Translations under genes and position numbers: made by a program
The notes under the pieces: generated by a model
The model's database searches: none
The model's input: the letters and a program-made list of their open reading frames with translations, nothing else
What the model was told of the DNA's origin: nothing
Assembly: GCA_003447595.1 (NCBI GenBank)
Contig: DLYT01000133.1
Span: forward strand, 74,404 to 91,616
Source: Porphyromonadaceae bacterium
GTDB lineage: Bacteria; Bacteroidota; Bacteroidia; Bacteroidales; CAMTPD01
DNA: 17,213 nucleotides
Direction of reading: 5' to 3'
In this document: piece after piece, positions 15,233 through 17,213 of the stretch
Numbering within the stretch: the first letter of the stretch is position 1
Layout: each line of letters opens with the position of its first letter

Positions 15233-16576
15233 ATGAGAGTTGAACAACAATATATCGATATTTTCCGCAACTATCATGAGCAGCTCTGCAATCACTCTTC
15301 ATCATTGCTTAATGAGAAGAGAGAGAACGCAGTGCTTGATTTCGAGAAAAACGGATTTCCATCTACTTCAGATGAAGATTATCGTTATAGCGATTTGGCT
15401 GCTGCTTTTGCTCCTGATTACGGATTAAATATCAATCGTCTACACATACCTTCACGTCCGATGGATGTGTTTAAATGTGACGTTCCCAATTTGTCAACGA
15501 ATCTGTTCTTTATGGTTAACGACCAGATTCTTGAAACGGAACAATCGAAAGGAAAACTACCTGAAGGCGTTTTTGCCGGAAGCTTAAATAAGTTTGCCGA
15601 GCTTTATCCTGAAATTGCAGAAAAGCACTATGCCTCTCTTGCCGATACAGATAAAGATGCTATTGCTGCGATCAATACATTTCTTGTACAAGACGGTTAT
15701 GTTCTATACTTGCCGAAGGGTGTTGTTGTAGAGAAACCGATTCAACTTGTTACATTGCTTCGTGCCGATGTTGATTTCATGACGAATCGTCGTATCTTGA
15801 TTATTGCCGAAGACCGCAGTGAAGCAAAGATTTTGGTTTGTGACCACGCCGTAGACAGTGTGAAGTTTCTAGCAACACAAGTAGTAGAGATCATAGCCGG
15901 TAAAGGTGTGCATCTAGACTATTACGAGCTAGAAGAAACCAGCGACAATACTTCTCGTTTTTCAACACTTTACTTATCGCAAGACGCAGAGTCGAATGTG
16001 ATGGTAAATGGGATAACGTTGCACAATGGTTATTCACGAAACAACTACCGCGTGACACTTCAAGGTGAGTATGCCGAAACACACTTGTGTGGGATGGCTA
16101 TTTCAGATAAAAAGCAACACGTAGATACATATTCGATGATCGATCATGCTGTGCCTAATTGCACCAGTAATGAGCTTTTCAAGTATGTGTTGAACGACGA
16201 GGCAACCGGAGCATTTAGTGGACGTATTCTTGTGCAGAAGGGTGCACAGAAAACCGCTGCATTCCAAACAAATCGCAACTTATGTGCAACCAAGTCTGCT
16301 CGTATGTGGTCTAAACCACAGCTCGAAATTTATGCAGACGATGTGAAGTGTTCGCATGGTATGACTACAGGACAGCTCGACGATAAAGCACTATTCTATA
16401 TGCGTTCGCGAGGTATTCCTGAAAAAGAAGCTCGTTTGTTGTTGATGTTTGCATTTACAAGTGACGTGATCGAAAATGTTCGTCTCGAAGCTTTACGTGA
16501 CAGGCTAAAGATGCTTGTAGAGATGAGGTTCAGAGGAGAGCTTGCAAAGTGTGGCGGTTGTGCCGTTTGTAAGTAA
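15233..16576 (+). CDS. sufD: Fe-S cluster assembly protein SufD
   Basis: A 447-residue partner of SufB in the SufBC2D complex. The N-terminal helical part (ENAVLDFEKNGFPSTSDEDYRYSDL) and the beta-helix core (QDGYVLYLPKGVVVEKPIQL) fit the family. DVKCSHGMTTGQLDDKALFY near the end contains H375, which matches the histidine of E. coli SufD (H360) thought to help cluster formation with SufB. The end EKEARLLLMFAFTSDVIENV is family-typical. Odd feature: the very C-terminus reads KCGGCAVCK, placing C440, C443 and C446 in a C-x2-C-x2-C tail that the E. coli protein lacks as far as I recall. The start is 1 base after the sufC stop. A strong hairpin 18 bp after the stop ends the unit, and no sufS follows. 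Confidence 0.95.
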   Translation: MRVEQQYIDIFRNYHEQLCNHSSSLLNEKRENAVLDFEKNGFPSTSDEDYRYSDLAAAFAPDYGLNINRLHIPSRPMDVFKCDVPNLSTNLFFMVNDQILETEQSKGKLPEGVFAGSLNKFAELYPEIAEKHYASLADTDKDAIAAINTFLVQDGYVLYLPKGVVVEKPIQLVTLLRADVDFMTNRRILIIAEDRSEAKILVCDHAVDSVKFLATQVVEIIAGKGVHLDYYELEETSDNTSRFSTLYLSQDAESNVMVNGITLHNGYSRNNYRVTLQGEYAETHLCGMAISDKKQHVDTYSMIDHAVPNCTSNELFKYVLNDEATGAFSGRILVQKGAQKTAAFQTNRNLCATKSARMWSKPQLEIYADDVKCSHGMTTGQLDDKALFYMRSRGIPEKEARLLLMFAFTSDVIENVRLEALRDRLKMLVEMRFRGELAKCGGCAVCK

Positions 16577-16594
16577 ACTACAATACGATAAGAT

Positions 16595-16631
16595 GAGATC
16601 CCGATTGGAGTATTCCGGTCGGGATTTCTTA
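16595..16631 (+). terminator. Terminator hairpin after sufD
   Basis: A 15-bp stem with a GTAT loop: positions 16595-16609 pair with 16614-16628, with three G-T pairs and the core ATCCCGA/TCGGGAT. It is followed by a T-rich stretch (TTATTTATT) rather than a pure T-run. It begins 18 bp after the sufD stop and separates the suf unit from the thioredoxin gene. Confidence 0.8.
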
Positions 16632-16765
16632 TTTATTGAGACTATTGTTAAACAGTTTCATAATACAGTGCAAAAGGTTAAAGTTGTAACAAACAAAAAT
16701 ACCCAACTGTTATACGTATAGTATGTCTGATACATATGAATAAAACAAATTAATAATGATAAGTC

Positions 16766-17128
16766 ATGGGAACAATTCATTTAACAAAAGAGGAATTTCT
16801 AAAGAAAGTTGCAGATTATCATGCTAATCCCAAAGAGTGGAAGTATGTAGGGGATAAGCCTTGTTTAATCGACTTCTATGCAGACTGGTGTGGGCCATGT
16901 AAAGCCATTGCTCCGGTTTTGGAAGAGTTGGCTAATGAATATAAAGATCAGATTTATATTTATAAGGTAAATACCGAGCAAGAAGAAGAGCTTAGTCAGC
17001 TGTTTGGAATCAGAAGTATTCCTTCGTTGTTATTTGTTCCAATGAATGGTAAACCTCAGATGGCTCAAGGCGCACTACCAAAGGATGCTTTGAAGAAGGC
17101 TATTGATGAGGTACTGCTTAATAAATAA
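16766..17128 (+). CDS. Thioredoxin
   Basis: A 120-residue thiol-disulphide oxidoreductase. The active site WCGPC is at 41-45 within the canonical IDFYADWCGPCK, and the cis-proline P86 is in SIPSLLF. There is no signal peptide or membrane anchor, so it should work in the cytoplasm, reduced by thioredoxin reductase. It is about 12-15 residues longer than E. coli TrxA because of an N-terminal extension (1-30) that makes a longer first helix. An extra cysteine, C33, sits just ahead of the central strand. The gene follows the suf operon but is cut off from it by a terminator and a gap of 189 bp, so it is probably its own unit; I found no clear TAnnTTTG promoter. Among several thioredoxins usual in Bacteroidales, I cannot say which this is. 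Confidence 0.92.
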   Translation: MGTIHLTKEEFLKKVADYHANPKEWKYVGDKPCLIDFYADWCGPCKAIAPVLEELANEYKDQIYIYKVNTEQEEELSQLFGIRSIPSLLFVPMNGKPQMAQGALPKDALKKAIDEVLLNK

Positions 17129-17213
17129 AGTAAGTGAGAACGAAGTTTTATATTTCTAATTTAAAATGCGGACGCTGCGCAGCATCGATTTATAAAGGAT
17201 TGCTCGCTGTAAA
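17129..17213 (+). other. Sequence after the thioredoxin gene up to the window edge
   Basis: There is no gene start in these 85 bases. A perfect 10-bp palindrome GCTGCGCAGC (17174-17183) is locally GC-rich in an AT-rich setting. It has no T-run and is too short a stem to call a terminator. Confidence 0.4.

Noticed and set aside
16711..16720. Palindrome TATACGTATA upstream of the thioredoxin gene as an operator
   Set aside because: A 10-bp palindrome made mostly of A and T is common by chance here, and no promoter could be placed beside it.
1..17213. Mobile element, CRISPR array, toxin-antitoxin or defence system
   Set aside because: No spaced repeats, transposase or integrase motifs, or paired small toxin-like genes were seen. 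All confident genes are housekeeping or simple regulatory genes in intact frames.

Overview
The window reads as ordinary chromosomal DNA of a Bacteroidota bacterium, most likely of the order Bacteroidales. Three things suggest this. The gene orders rimP-nusA-infB-cvpA-sufBCD and LptF/G permease-ribBA-aspC are familiar from that group. Several start regions carry the Bacteroidota-type promoter (TTTG, about 19 bp, then TAnnTTTG). Usable Shine-Dalgarno sequences are scarce. The genus cannot be decided from the sequence. I see no insertion sequence, integrase, phage gene, CRISPR array or defence system.

Left part (1-6737, all on the minus strand, listed in transcription order). A START-like domain protein (6737-6351) is followed by a 632-residue LptF/LptG-family permease with an unusual C-terminal extension (6277-4379). 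Next come bifunctional riboflavin enzyme RibBA (4303-3086) and an aspartate-type aminotransferase (3004-1811) that ends at a clear intrinsic terminator. After it lies a small helical protein of unknown function (1665-1249), then an AraC-type regulator (1028-171). The window edge cuts off a secreted protein that starts like a glycoside hydrolase (155-1), only 15 bp after the regulator.

Middle (6738-7631). This is the divergence point. It holds one elongator-type tRNA-Met(CAT) with a textbook promoter and a GAAA-loop terminator, then about 450 bp without a credible gene. The promoter and short leader of the translation-factor operon follow. That leader contains a terminator-like hairpin with a T-run before the rimP start codon, which suggests attenuation.

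Right part (7632-17128, all plus). rimP, nusA and infB (ribosome maturation, transcription elongation, translation initiation) are tightly packed. infB overlaps a CvpA-family membrane protein gene by one base, and that gene carries a perfect 11-bp inverted repeat near its 5' end. A promoter-like element then leads into sufB-sufC-sufD, the iron-sulphur scaffold complex. This unit ends in a strong hairpin with no sufS cysteine desulfurase in view, and SufD carries a C-terminal three-cysteine tail. A separately transcribed cytoplasmic thioredoxin closes the window.

Several longest-ORF starts are probably wrong and have been moved: ribBA to the ATG at 4303, rimP to the ATG at 7632, infB to the ATG at 9410. 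No clearly new multi-gene system is visible. The points most worth a second look are the rimP leader hairpin, the intragenic hairpin at the infB/cvpA junction, the SufD cysteine tail with the missing sufS, and the extended permease.
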